Notes: generated by a model from the sequence alone, not told the origin. Counted from the first letter of the stretch, positions 27,343 to 35,537 are shown. The stretch is DNA of 64,000 nt from Sphingobacteriaceae bacterium (GCA_029266635.1 JAQSWM010000004.1:186001-250000), one strand, 5' to 3'. Made by a program: numbers and translations.

Positions 27343-27364
27343 ATTTGTGTACCTAAACACATAT
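27343..27364. promoter_or_regulatory. CRP-like palindrome upstream of symporter operon
   Basis: ATTTGTGT-ACCTAA-ACACATAT: 7 of 8 arm positions are symmetric, with a TGTGT-N6-ACACA core and the 5-6-5 spacing of CRP/FNR sites. About 100 bases upstream of the symporter ATG. Binding is not shown. Confidence 0.35.
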
Positions 27365-27405
27365 ACTGAAACCAACTATCAGTCTGATGAAATTTGTTAT
27401 CGCCG

Positions 27406-27597
27406 CTATTGGATAATGGAATGAGCTACAGTGACGGAAAAATGTCCGTTTGCATCGATTATCGGTCCGGCAGTTGTGCCTTTAACTCGTACAGATACTC
27501 CGGGAAGTAGTCCCTTGCCATTCAGAGTGATTTTTTGCAGCATACGTTCAGGGTTTAAATTGGTGATGGCTAAAGTATAGCCCTGAGCAGTCGGCTC
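27406..27597 (-). pseudogene. Orphan C-terminal fragment of a secreted protein
   Basis: On the minus strand the 64 codons from 27597 down to the TAG at 27406-27408 read as the end of a beta-sandwich: QGYTLAITNLNPERMLQ, LNGKGLLPGVSVRVKGTT, DANGHFSVTVAHSII. This pattern (linker, LPG.SVRVKG, final TVAHSI) is typical of C-terminal domains of secreted glycosidases, and the middle also resembles the SusC carboxypeptidase-like domain. There is no start codon of its own, and an in-frame TAA followed by an A/T run lies directly upstream. It is most likely the remnant of a gene of this sugar locus lost by deletion. The rest of 27244-27805 holds only the palindromes and the repeat at 27623. Confidence 0.5.
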
Positions 27598-27622
27598 TTA
27601 AAAAAAAGAAGGGATTATTTTT

Positions 27623-27656
27623 CCGGGAACCGTCCCGTGGACCGGGAGCCGTCCCG
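27623..27656. repeat. Two 15-bp GC-rich direct repeats
   Basis: CCGGGAACCGTCCCG (27623-27637) and CCGGGAGCCGTCCCG (27642-27656), 19 bases apart. Each is itself nearly palindromic (CGGGA.CCGTCCCG). Function unknown; it lies between the gene fragment and the peroxiredoxin promoter region. Confidence 0.6.
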
Positions 27657-27805
27657 CAATCCGAGGATATAGGATGTTACATCTGCTTTCGTATTTCAGC
27701 GCAACGTCTTTCGGATTCAGCAGTATGCTTGAATTTTATAGCTTCTTTAATAATCCCAAACTCTCATTTACGTATATTTGATAGTAATCCTCTAAACACA
27801 CCGCC

Positions 27806-28408
27806 ATGTCAAAAAGAAACCACCTCCCCTTTCTGTTATTTCTCGGGGCTTTGCTATTCACCATCCAGACAAGTTTTGCCCAATCAGTAGCATTGTCGAA
27901 GGGTTCTACAGCGCCGGTGTTCAATGCAAAAGGCAGCCTTGCCGGGAAAGAATTCAATTTCTCATTAAAGAAAGCACTTGCCAAGGGACCGGTGGTAGTC
28001 TATTTCTATCCTTCTGCCTACACCGGTGGCTGCGATCTGGAAGCACATACATTCGCAGAACTTAAGGATTCATTCACGGCAGCGGGAGCCTCCATTATTG
28101 GTGTATCAGCAGATGATATTGAGAGATTAAACGCATTCTCTTCCGACCCAGAATTCTGTGCAGGAAAATTCCCGGTAGCATCAGATCCCGGAGGTGAAAT
28201 TGCTGCAAGTTTCGGCCTGAAGCTCAAGACTGCAAAACCCGACCTGAAAGATGTGCGTGGCATTCAGATCAACCACGGCTTTATCCCACGGGTAACATTC
28301 GTCATTGATAAAAATCAAAAAGTTGTAGCTGTGTTCTCATCAGAAACCGATCATTTATCTCCAGATGAGCATGTGAAAAAGTCTTTGGCGATTGTAAAGG
28401 AACTATAG
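27806..28408 (+). CDS. Secreted peroxiredoxin (AhpC/TSA-type, BCP-like)
   Basis: A 200-aa thiol peroxidase with a signal peptide (IQTSFAQ), so exported to the periplasm. Peroxidatic Cys76 lies in YFYPSAYTGGCDLEAHTF; the usual TPGC is TGGC here. Further family marks are IGVSADDIERLNAF, FPVASDPGGEIAASFG and PRVTFVIDKNQKVVAVF. A second Cys (C118, PEFCAGKF) could be the resolving residue. It reduces H2O2 or alkyl peroxides using a thiol donor. ATG at 27806. Monocistronic by spacing; the next gene starts 49 bases later and may be read through. Confidence 0.9.
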   Translation: MSKRNHLPFLLFLGALLFTIQTSFAQSVALSKGSTAPVFNAKGSLAGKEFNFSLKKALAKGPVVVYFYPSAYTGGCDLEAHTFAELKDSFTAAGASIIGVSADDIERLNAFSSDPEFCAGKFPVASDPGGEIAASFGLKLKTAKPDLKDVRGIQINHGFIPRVTFVIDKNQKVVAVFSSETDHLSPDEHVKKSLAIVKEL

Positions 28409-28457
28409 TCTGGTTCTCTCCGGAAGTTAAAGGAAAAACCAGCAAAAGCCGTTAGCC

Positions 28458-29339
28458 GTGAAGCAAAAAGTTCTGTCAGTACTTCTGGTATTCCTTATTA
28501 AGCTTTCCGCTTTTTCATCGCCAATTGACACTATCAGGATTTATTACAAAATCGGAAAGGAGCAACTTACCCCCACGAACCAGTTAAAGCTTGACTCTTT
28601 GTCGTCTATCTTAACTTCTGGAGCAGAAATAAGAGTTTTAGGGTACGCTGACCTTCTGGGCAATGCAGAAAACAATGTATTGTTATCGAAAGACAGAGCC
28701 GAAGCGGTAAAGCTCTTTTTTGCAGGTAAGAAAAATAAGGACTTCAGAGTTTTTGCTGCTGGTATGGGCGAGGTTCAAGCTCGTATTCACGATAAAGTAT
28801 TTGGAGAACCTTACAACCGCAGAGTTGATGTGATTTTCTCAAGCGGTATTAGTCAGAAAAAAGCTTCTTTGGAAAAAGAAAACGTTAATTCTTATACGCA
28901 GGTCGTACCATCTCCGGTAGTGTCTAACGAACCCACAATAAAGGATCTTGCCAACCTACAGGTTGGCGAATCTATAACATTCAGAGAGCTGAATTTCCAG
29001 GGCGGCAGGCATTTTTTAACCGAAGAGTCCATGCCCTTTTTAGATTCGCTACTCACACTCCTTACAGGTAATCCAAACCTTAAAATTGAAATACAGGGGC
29101 ATATATGCTGTTATACAAACACCGCTCACAACGACGGCCTTGATGTCGACACAAAAGAGTATCAGCTTTCCCGAAACAGGGCAAAGTATATTTACGACTA
29201 TCTAGTCATGAAAGGAGTCAAATCTGGAAGAATGAGATATCGCGGGTTCGGCTTCAAAGTACCGAAACGATACCCCGAAGTGACTACAAAAGATCAGGAC
29301 GAAAATCGAAGGGTTGAGATAATTCTGTTGGGGAAATAG
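28458..29339 (+). CDS. OmpA-family protein with two OmpA-like domains
   Basis: A 293-aa exported protein beginning with GTG at 28458 and a signal peptide. The first half (about 20-130) has a degenerate OmpA fold: IYYKIGKEQLTPTNQLKLD, VLGYADLLGNAENNVLLSKDRAEAV and YNRRVDVIF. The second half (about 165-293) is a fuller one: FQGGRHFLTEESMPFLDSLL, IEIQGHICC, YQLSRNRAKYIYDYLVMKGV, GFGFKVPK and DENRRVEIILL. A double OmpA domain without a barrel is unusual. It probably binds peptidoglycan in the periplasm. A Cys pair in the GHICC loop could be a disulfide or a site for redox control. Confidence 0.85.
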   Translation: MKQKVLSVLLVFLIKLSAFSSPIDTIRIYYKIGKEQLTPTNQLKLDSLSSILTSGAEIRVLGYADLLGNAENNVLLSKDRAEAVKLFFAGKKNKDFRVFAAGMGEVQARIHDKVFGEPYNRRVDVIFSSGISQKKASLEKENVNSYTQVVPSPVVSNEPTIKDLANLQVGESITFRELNFQGGRHFLTEESMPFLDSLLTLLTGNPNLKIEIQGHICCYTNTAHNDGLDVDTKEYQLSRNRAKYIYDYLVMKGVKSGRMRYRGFGFKVPKRYPEVTTKDQDENRRVEIILLGK

Positions 29340-29475
29340 CCTAATGGATTATAGCCAGGTTGAGATATGAACTTTTAACCTGCTAAACTTCCACAGAAAG
29401 GAACGGCAAAAAACAGCATATTTTTTATAGGTTTATCGGCATAGCATTAATCGCTCAATCAGTCGCAGCAACTTT

Positions 29476-30321
29476 ATGAAAAAACACATCATCTTTTTAT
29501 TTACCGCATTCCTGTTCATATCTGATTTAGCAGCTCAGCAGCCGGTCAATGCTCCTGTTAAACTAAGAGTAGCCTCCTACAACGTCGGGCACTTTAACCA
29601 GGGCATGAAAGGCGGTTTGGAAGTAAGAGGGAAAAGCTTTTACGCAAAGAACAAGGCAGTGACAGAGCCATATATCAAACAGGAAATGTTTAACTGGCGG
29701 AACTGGATTGGCCAGCAAAGCCTCGACATCTTTTGCTTTCAGGAATGGAACAGGTACTTTGACCAGGACAGCACTTATATAGCCGGCACCGAGCTTTTAA
29801 AGCCCTACTATAACAATACTTACTTCGGTGTTGAACATACCTGGGTATACAATGGGATTGCCACAAACTATCACTTAACCAACCTTCGCCAGAAGAATAT
29901 TGGAACCGATTACTACGAACTGATCGGTGACATGAAAGTCGGGAATAAAACGGTACAGATCATTTCCATGCACATACCGTGGCAAAAAGAATGGCACGCC
30001 GCGGCATTGGATCTTGTAATGGCAGACCTAAAGCAGTATAAATATTTCATTTGCTTCGGCGATACGAACTCTTCGGACGCTGAAATACTGAAGTTCCGCG
30101 ATGCAGGTTTTAACATCGCCAATGGAGGCAATCAGGGATGGTTTGCCACAGCTGCAGGCGGCGTCAAGCTGAATCAGATGAAAGACGCTCCCGATAAACA
30201 TATTGATAACATCATTACCAGCAAGAACATCAAGATCATGAACGTTTCAGCGCCATACACCACGCTGAACGATCTGGATCACCTGCCAATTATAGCAGAT
30301 GTGATCATTACAGAAGAATAA
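29476..30321 (+). CDS. Exported endonuclease/exonuclease/phosphatase-fold protein
   Basis: A 281-aa protein with signal peptide (SDLAAQQ). It has the EEP superfamily pattern: VASYNVGHF (Asn), IFCFQEWNRYF (catalytic Glu), VQIISMHIPW, FICFGDTNSSD (GDxN) and the terminal DHLPIIADV (Asp-His). The superfamily includes DNases, sphingomyelinases and inositol phosphatases; the substrate cannot be read. Export makes a nucleic-acid-scavenging or lipid/phosphate role more likely than DNA repair. ATG at 29476. The hairpin AAGTTTC-ACCG-GAAACTT at 30353-30370 lies downstream but lacks a T run. Confidence 0.86.
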   Translation: MKKHIIFLFTAFLFISDLAAQQPVNAPVKLRVASYNVGHFNQGMKGGLEVRGKSFYAKNKAVTEPYIKQEMFNWRNWIGQQSLDIFCFQEWNRYFDQDSTYIAGTELLKPYYNNTYFGVEHTWVYNGIATNYHLTNLRQKNIGTDYYELIGDMKVGNKTVQIISMHIPWQKEWHAAALDLVMADLKQYKYFICFGDTNSSDAEILKFRDAGFNIANGGNQGWFATAAGGVKLNQMKDAPDKHIDNIITSKNIKIMNVSAPYTTLNDLDHLPIIADVIITEE

Positions 30322-30429
30322 GGACCCGGCTGAAAGTACTTAGTCCCTCCGTGTAAGTTTCACCGGAAACTTCCGCCGGTATTTAACAATCTTTGCACCC
30401 GACATCTGTAACCTCCTATTTAAAAAAAC

Positions 30430-30987
30430 ATGTTTGAACTACTTAAAGAGCCCTGGCCCTGGTATGTTTCCGGAACAGCTATCGCTTTCATCATGATCTT
30501 GCTTTTGTATTTCGGCAAGTCGTTTGGGATATCCGTTAACCTGCGCACCATGTGTACCATTGCCGGAGCGGGGAAAAGAGTGAATTTCTTCGACTTCGAC
30601 TGGAAAAGCCAGCGATGGAACCTGCTCATGCTTTTCGGATCTGTATTGGGAGGCGTGGTGGCCTCAACTTTACTCCATAACGATGAACCGCTCAGGCTGT
30701 CGGCAGCAACGATCACAGACCTGAAAGCTTTAGGAATAGATTTCGACGGCGGGCTGAATCCCTCACAGATTTTTGGAACGGATGTCTTCACATCCCCGAA
30801 AGGCATAATAACATTGCTCATTGGAGGAGTGCTTGTTGGCTTTGGAGCTTCCTATGCAGGCGGATGCACTTCCGGTCATGCGATCAGCGGCCTTTCCAAT
30901 ATGCAGCTCCCTTCCCTTGTAGCTGTAATCGGATTTTTTGTTGGTGGACTAATAATGACCCACCTCCTTTTACCCTTGATATTTTAA
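30430..30987 (+). CDS. YeeE/YedE-family membrane protein, first half
   Basis: A 185-aa integral membrane protein with four to five hydrophobic segments and the family motif GGCTSGHAISGLSN (about 147-160), whose Cys is the substrate-contacting residue in TsuA-type thiosulfate/sulfur transporters. The N-terminal part has MCTIAGAGKR, a second conserved Cys. It is followed six bases later by the partner half at 30994, and the two together equal one full-length YeeE/YedE. A role in import of thiosulfate or another sulfur compound is inferred from the family. Confidence 0.9.
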   Translation: MFELLKEPWPWYVSGTAIAFIMILLLYFGKSFGISVNLRTMCTIAGAGKRVNFFDFDWKSQRWNLLMLFGSVLGGVVASTLLHNDEPLRLSAATITDLKALGIDFDGGLNPSQIFGTDVFTSPKGIITLLIGGVLVGFGASYAGGCTSGHAISGLSNMQLPSLVAVIGFFVGGLIMTHLLLPLIF

Positions 30988-30993
30988 AAAAAC

Positions 30994-31407
30994 ATGAAAG
31001 CATTGAAATATATCTTAACAGGATTGGTGTTTGGCGTGATCATGGCCAAGTCTGAAGCCATTTCATGGTACCGCATACAGGAGATGTTCCGGTTTCAGTC
31101 AGTCCACATGTACGGGATCATTGGAACGGCAGTAGTACTTGGGGTGATTGCAGTAGCACTGATCAAGAAGTTCCGGTTGAAAGATGCTCAGGGCAACCCA
31201 ATTGAATTCCAGGACAAGGATAAAAGCTGGAGGCGATATATTATAGGTGGCATTATCTTCGGACTTGGCTGGGCATTAACAGGAGCCTGCCCCGGTCCTA
31301 TCTTCGTTAACATCGGGTACGGCTACTGGGCGATGATCATTGTGGTGATTGGAGCACTTGCGGGAACGTATTTGTATGGGGTTGTTAGGGATAGGTTGCC
31401 TCATTAA
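30994..31407 (+). CDS. YeeE/YedE-family membrane protein, second half (DUF6691-type)
   Basis: A 137-aa membrane protein with four hydrophobic segments and the motif GLGWALTGACPGPIFVNIG (Cys about residue 100), the second half-site of a YeeE/YedE transporter. The N-terminus (LTGLVFGVIMAKSEAISWYRIQEMF) is characteristic of the DUF6691 group. ATG at 30994, six bases behind the first half; clearly an operon. It works as a pair with the preceding protein, probably as a heteromeric sulfur-compound channel. Confidence 0.9.
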   Translation: MKALKYILTGLVFGVIMAKSEAISWYRIQEMFRFQSVHMYGIIGTAVVLGVIAVALIKKFRLKDAQGNPIEFQDKDKSWRRYIIGGIIFGLGWALTGACPGPIFVNIGYGYWAMIIVVIGALAGTYLYGVVRDRLPH

Positions 31408-31436
31408 TGCGAATGTTTAGGATAGTCTTTTTTTCT

Positions 31437-31468
31437 CCGCAGAGTCTCCTCCTTCAGGGACTCTGCGG
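31437..31468. repeat. CCGCAGAGTC palindrome, copy a
   Basis: CCGCAGAGTCTCC ... GGGACTCTGCGG with a 7-base centre: 12-base arms pairing apart from one mismatch. Related copies are at 31906, 32149, 45714, 45816 and 46006. Directly behind the YeeE pair it could also act as a transcription stop. Confidence 0.8.
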
Positions 31469-31544
31469 CTACAGCTTCGTGAATTGATACTCTTAGACTG
31501 GAATATTCATGGTAGGAACATAACTAAGATTGATGCTCTGAACC

Positions 31545-31900
31545 GCTCATAGCCGCGGAGGCTAGGTACTTTTCCCTTGATGGAAAAGTACCCAAAAGAT
31601 CAAGAACAAAACAATGCTTCCCCGCACAGGCAAAACTCCCAGGCCCGCCGTTTTGTTCAACCCACCGCTCAACTGTATTACTGAGATCAAATTCCTTTTC
31701 ACAATGTAATCCCTTCCTGCACAAGCCGTCTTCCCAACGTCATTGCGAGGAGGCACGACGTGGCAATCTCCGAGTTTCCAGCACTAGCCCCTAAGCACCC
31801 TGTCATCCTGAAGAGGCACGATGAAGGAACTTAGTCTTTACAACCACTAAGTTCCCTCCCGCCTCAAAAGCGGTTCGGGATGACATGGAGCTTCTCCTTA
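31545..31900. repeat. Intergenic stretch of dispersed repeats
   Basis: The 581-base gap between the YeeE pair and the transporter holds no gene I can support. It contains a hairpin TACTTTTCC-CTTGAT-GGAAAAGTA (31567-31590), a GTCATTGCGAGGAGGCACGA-type segment (31737-31771), and an 85-bp inverted element TGTCATCCTGAA ... TTCGGGATGACA (31801-31885). All three resemble sequences dispersed in many Bacteroidota genomes. Confidence 0.6.
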
Positions 31901-31902
31901 TT

Positions 31903-32388
31903 TCTCCGCAGAGTCTCCTCCCTCAGGGACTCTGCGGCATCACAACGGATTAGAAACTGAAACATATATTTACGATAAGTTTGAAACCATGAATCAGCAA
32001 GCATCCCCCAAAAATCCTGCGGGCCGAATACTTATGGCAAGCCTGATCGGCACCACCATCGAGTTTTTTGATTTTTACATCTATGCAACGGCAGCAGTGC
32101 TGGTATTCCCCAAGCTGTTTTTCCCTTCTGATGATCCTACTTCTATCTCCGCAGAGTCTCCTCCTTCAGGGACTCTGCGGCATCACAACGGATTAGAAAC
32201 TGAAACATATATTTACGATAAGTTTGAAACCATGAATCAGCAAGCACCCACCAAAAATCCTGCGGGCCGAATACTGATGGCAAGCCTGATCGGCACCACC
32301 ATCGAGTTTTTTGATTTTTACATCTATGCAACTGCAGCAGTGCTGGTATTCCCGAAGCTGTTTTTTCCTTCCGCTGATCCCACTTCCT
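31903..32388 (+). repeat. 243-bp tandem duplication covering the 5' end of the transporter gene
   Basis: Copy 1 is about 31903-32145 and copy 2 about 32146-32388, period exactly 243 bases (81 codons). Each copy holds a CCGCAGAGTC palindrome (31906-31937 and 32149-32180), the leader with TAAGTTTG, and the first about 50 codons of the gene. The copies differ at a few positions, so the event is not brand new. Confidence 0.92.
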
Positions 32389-33509
32389 CCACACTGGAAT
32401 CACTGGCTACATTTGCTCTTGCCTTTTTTGCACGTCCGCTCGGAGCCGCCCTATTCGGACATTTCGGTGATCGGAAGGGCCGGAAAGCTACCTTAGTGGC
32501 TGCATTGATGACCATGGGCCCCTCAACTGTTGCCATCGGGCTTCTGCCCGGATATAACACTATCGGGATCGCTGCACCTATACTTCTGGCACTATTCAGA
32601 TTCGGACAAGGACTTGGACTGGGAGGCGAATGGGGCGGCGCCGTATTATTGGCAACAGAAAACGCTCCCGAGAATAAGAAAGCCTGGTACGGAATGTTCC
32701 CCCAACTTGGCGCTCCCCTAGGTTTTCTTCTGTCCTCAGGGATTTTCTTTCTGCTAAGCAAGTTTATGACGGATGCAGCCTTTTTAAACTATGGATGGAG
32801 GATTCCCTTCCTTGCAAGCGCTGTGCTGGTATGGCTGGGGCTTTACGTGCGATTGCGCATTACGGAAACGCCCGAGTTTATGAAGGTTATCGATTCCGAC
32901 AGCCGCGTTAAAGTGCCCGTGGCCGACGTATTCCTAAAGAACACAAAGGCTATTACCCTTGGCACGCTGGCTACCATCACCACCTTTCTGTTGTTCTATC
33001 TGATGACCGTGTTTACATTAAGCTGGGGAACAACCGCCTTACATTACCCCAAGCCTACATTCCTGGTAATGCAGATGATATCCATGCTGTTCTTTGCGGC
33101 CGGTATTCCTTTATCAGCAGTTGTGGCGGACCGGTACGGCCGGAATAAAATGCTGGCTATTGCAAGTATTGCTATTGCCGCTTTCGGATTGGTTTTTGAA
33201 TCCCTGTTCGCTCCGGGAAGCCTTGTTTTAACCACCGCATTTTTATCACTGGGCATGTTTTTGATGGGCTTAACTTACGGTCCGATAGGTACAGCACTCG
33301 CCGAGATCTTTCCCGCTTCTGTGCGATATACCGGTGCCTCTCTGGCATTCACATTGGCAGGTATTCTGGGCGCATCACTTACCCCCTATCTGGCAACCAC
33401 GCTTGCAACCAAATACAGCCTGGCTTATGTGGGTTATTACCTGGCGGGAGCAGCCATTGTTTCCTTATTTGCATTGCTGGCAGCAAAACCGCTCATGAAA
33501 ACGACATAA
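32232..33509 (+). CDS. MFS transporter, metabolite:H+ symporter (MHS/ProP-like) type
   Basis: A 425-aa, 12-segment permease from the second ATG (32232). MHS marks: GRILMASLIGTTIEFFDFYI in segment 1, FFARPLGAALFGHFGDRKGRK (MFS loop motif), LGLGGEWGGAVLL, and LTYGPIGTALAEIFP. The substrates of this group are small organic acids, betaine or proline. Because of the 243-bp duplication the frame is also open from 31989, giving a 506-aa form with a repeated first segment joined by leader-derived residues (SAESPPSGTLRHHNGLETE). I prefer 32232 as the normal start since its leader is complete, but initiation at 31989 is equally possible by sequence. Confidence 0.88.
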   Translation: MNQQAPTKNPAGRILMASLIGTTIEFFDFYIYATAAVLVFPKLFFPSADPTSSTLESLATFALAFFARPLGAALFGHFGDRKGRKATLVAALMTMGPSTVAIGLLPGYNTIGIAAPILLALFRFGQGLGLGGEWGGAVLLATENAPENKKAWYGMFPQLGAPLGFLLSSGIFFLLSKFMTDAAFLNYGWRIPFLASAVLVWLGLYVRLRITETPEFMKVIDSDSRVKVPVADVFLKNTKAITLGTLATITTFLLFYLMTVFTLSWGTTALHYPKPTFLVMQMISMLFFAAGIPLSAVVADRYGRNKMLAIASIAIAAFGLVFESLFAPGSLVLTTAFLSLGMFLMGLTYGPIGTALAEIFPASVRYTGASLAFTLAGILGASLTPYLATTLATKYSLAYVGYYLAGAAIVSLFALLAAKPLMKTT

Positions 33510-33592
33510 GCTGTATAAGGAATAAAGCGGTTTATTGGCAACAGCCGGAAGCTGTAATTGCTATCTTCGTTCAGGCACGATAACACACCTTT

Positions 33593-34594
33593 ATGATTAA
33601 ACCTTTACTGCTTACACTATTTCTGCTCCTCTCCTTCAGCTCCTTCGCACAACGGGAAACTGAGGACTTTCAGCTTTCCGCCCCTGCGGCTAAAACTGCA
33701 GCCAGCCTGTACAATACCATGTCTTACCTGGACTCCCGCGGCGATACTTCCAACCTGGGTATTGTCACAAAAAACATCCTGTACGGCCGGGTTTACGTAA
33801 TCAACAAAATTCCAATGAAGGTTCAGGTTCTGAACCTATTCAATCAGCTGCTTGACAATTCAGCCGGTGCGGGGGAATTGCTCTTTCAATTGCGACAGTT
33901 CAACTTTGTTGCAAGCAGCCACGGAGAAAAAGGATTCTTCCAATTACGTGCAGGCATTTATTCAAAAACAGGAAGAGAGTACAGGCAGGTAGCATTTATC
34001 GACACCATAGCCTTATTGAAAGGCTTTGAAGGAATAAAAGCTTTGTTCAATTATGGCAGCACGCTTACCACTGATTTTATAGCGTCAACTTTGAAAAAAG
34101 TTCCGGAAGCAAGCTCTCAACCATTTAGCTACGATGAGGTGGTAAACATTGCCAACATTGAGAAGCAGCGTTTGCCACTATATAGTTCCCATGGTTTTAC
34201 CGAAGGGATCTACAGCAACTACAATTCATTTAAGATGCAGGTTCCGGACAAAAAAGTTATCGAAGGGCCGGAGGATGGCAATGGCATCGTGAAGACTGTA
34301 AATGAAAAGGGGAAAGTGGTTTGGGTAGCTCCAAAGCAGATCTATGCTGTTGTACGCAAAGGAAAACCGTTTATAAACACGGGCTTTGGCTTCTCACCCC
34401 TCACACGTTCAGGAACAGATCTCTTATTCAAAGGGCATGTCGAAGCTGCACCTAAAGCACTTGATGTCCTCGCCACCGGCGCACTTTTTGGATTAATGGG
34501 TGTACTTACTATGGGAACACCTACCGATACATATGAGATGAAGTTAGATCATCTTACCGGGGGATTTATTTATCAGAGAGTGCTTGGCAAGTAG
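33593..34594 (+). CDS. Exported protein of unknown function
   Basis: A 333-aa protein with signal peptide (SFSSFAQR). I do not recognise the family. Visible features: FSYDEVVNIANIEKQRLP in the middle, a Lys-rich turn (KTVNEKGKVVWVAPKQIYAVVRKGKPFINTG is split here by a beta-turn at about residue 250), and a hydrophobic Gly-rich segment near the C-terminus (LATGALFGLMGVLTMGT, about 296-312) that could be a membrane segment. It stands alone, 83 bases after the transporter. ATG at 33593. Confidence 0.75.
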   Translation: MIKPLLLTLFLLLSFSSFAQRETEDFQLSAPAAKTAASLYNTMSYLDSRGDTSNLGIVTKNILYGRVYVINKIPMKVQVLNLFNQLLDNSAGAGELLFQLRQFNFVASSHGEKGFFQLRAGIYSKTGREYRQVAFIDTIALLKGFEGIKALFNYGSTLTTDFIASTLKKVPEASSQPFSYDEVVNIANIEKQRLPLYSSHGFTEGIYSNYNSFKMQVPDKKVIEGPEDGNGIVKTVNEKGKVVWVAPKQIYAVVRKGKPFINTGFGFSPLTRSGTDLLFKGHVEAAPKALDVLATGALFGLMGVLTMGTPTDTYEMKLDHLTGGFIYQRVLGK

Positions 34595-34613
34595 AATGGT
34601 TGGTTTTTACCTG

Positions 34614-34640
34614 TGGTCGGTGTTATCACCGTACCATCTG
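34614..34640. repeat. Short dispersed repeat TGGYCGGTGTTAT
   Basis: TGGTCGGTGTTATCACCGTA followed by CCATCTG; it reappears with one extra base at 37411-37440 in front of the IS110-type gene. It contains a small hairpin CGGTG/CACCG. Function unknown. Confidence 0.5.
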
Positions 34641-34747
34641 CATGCATCTTCTCCTCAAATAGGTTCCACCCCAAAGGTAGAGGCTACAGGAACGCAGTGT
34701 GAACTTACTGCCCATCGCTGTTCGGGATGTTAGCTCTTGCGCATCTC

Positions 34748-35065
34748 CATCTGGCGCAAGCGTCCGCTTGTGCTACTGTATAAACTTAATCCCAAGCAAT
34801 CCCTTCTCCCCTGCATAATCTCTTGCGCTACTATACAAATATGCCTCCGGACTACCCATCTGGCGCAAGCGTCCGCTTGTGCTACTGTATAAACTCAATC
34901 TTAAGCAATCCCTTCTCCCCTGCATAATCTCTTGCGCTACTATACAAATATGCCTCCATCTGGCGCAAGCGTCCGCTTGTGCTACTGCATAAACTTAATC
35001 TCAAGCAATCCCTTCTCCCCTGCATAATCTCTTGCGCTACTATACAAATATGCCTCCGGACTATC
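34748..35065. repeat. Three tandem copies of the 3' end of a RAYT element, each with a REP
   Basis: Copies start at 34748, 34857 and 34957 (periods 109 and 100). Each begins CATCTGGCGCAAGCGTCCGC (REP palindrome GCGCAAGCG-tcc-GCTTGTGC) and continues with the last about 75 bases of the transposase gene. The third copy is joined to the pseudogene at 34982-35382. Confidence 0.88.
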
Positions 35066-35382
35066 TACAAAGCCCGAAACTACTGGATTCATATGAACGT
35101 ATTCCAGTTTCTGATCCATCATATGATTGCCCCAAAGTTCTATCGGGTGATTATCCTGCCGCCAGAACTGAAAATCAGTATTGTTGCTGTTCTTCTTACC
35201 AGCTCGCTCCATAAGCCTGCACCAGGCATAAATTTCCAGGCCTTTCGTTTTCTGGCAATATTTTAAACTATCAAGCAGAATTGTTCTGTATTCGTTTCTG
35301 ATAAAAACGCCTACCAGTAAACTACAGCAAAGCTTACAAAATAGAGCTTATGCTGATCGCGGATTTTATACTTGCTGCTCAT
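34982..35382 (-). pseudogene. Decayed REP-associated tyrosine (Y1/RAYT) transposase
   Basis: From the ATG at 35382 the minus strand reads MSSKYKIRDQHKLYFVSFAV, then an in-frame TAG with a frame change. It continues as NEYRTILLDSLKYCQKTKGL and LEIYAWCR, and after a gap as MERAGKKN, FQFWRQDNHPIELWG, LEYVHMNPVVSGFVDSPEAY and YSSARDYAGEKGLLE. These are the two ends of an IS200-like RAYT protein. The middle, which carries the His-hydrophobe-His metal motif, is deleted between AWCR and LMERAG. The product cannot be catalytic. Surrounding REP sequences are its likely former substrates. Confidence 0.85.
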
Positions 35383-35529
35383 TAAGCTAAGCTAAATATT
35401 TAGGCTCGAAATTAAGTACAGCATAAGCGGACGCTTGCGCTTGGCTGACGGCGGATTTATACTTGCTTATTAAGTCAAGCCAAATGTTCAGGCTCAAAAT
35501 TAAGTACAGCACAAGCGGACGCTTGCGCT
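35359..35529. repeat. Two tandem copies of the 5' RAYT flank with inverted REPs
   Basis: About 35359-35441 and 35450-35529 repeat the segment GCGGATTTATACTTGCT ... ATTAAGTACAGC and each ends in a REP (AAGCGGACGCTTGCGCT) at 35420-35441 and 35508-35529. These REPs are inverted relative to those at 34748-34980. So both ends of the transposase relic are multiplied. Confidence 0.8.
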
Positions 35530-35537
35530 AGAGGGGG

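Noticed and set aside
30353-30370. AAGTTTC-ACCG-GAAACTT hairpin as a terminator
   Set aside because: No T run follows; its role is open and it was not listed as a feature.
31989-32231. Extended 506-aa start of the MHS transporter as the normal gene start
   Set aside because: The extra 81 codons are a duplication that includes former leader DNA; kept as a finding, with 32232 as the annotated start.
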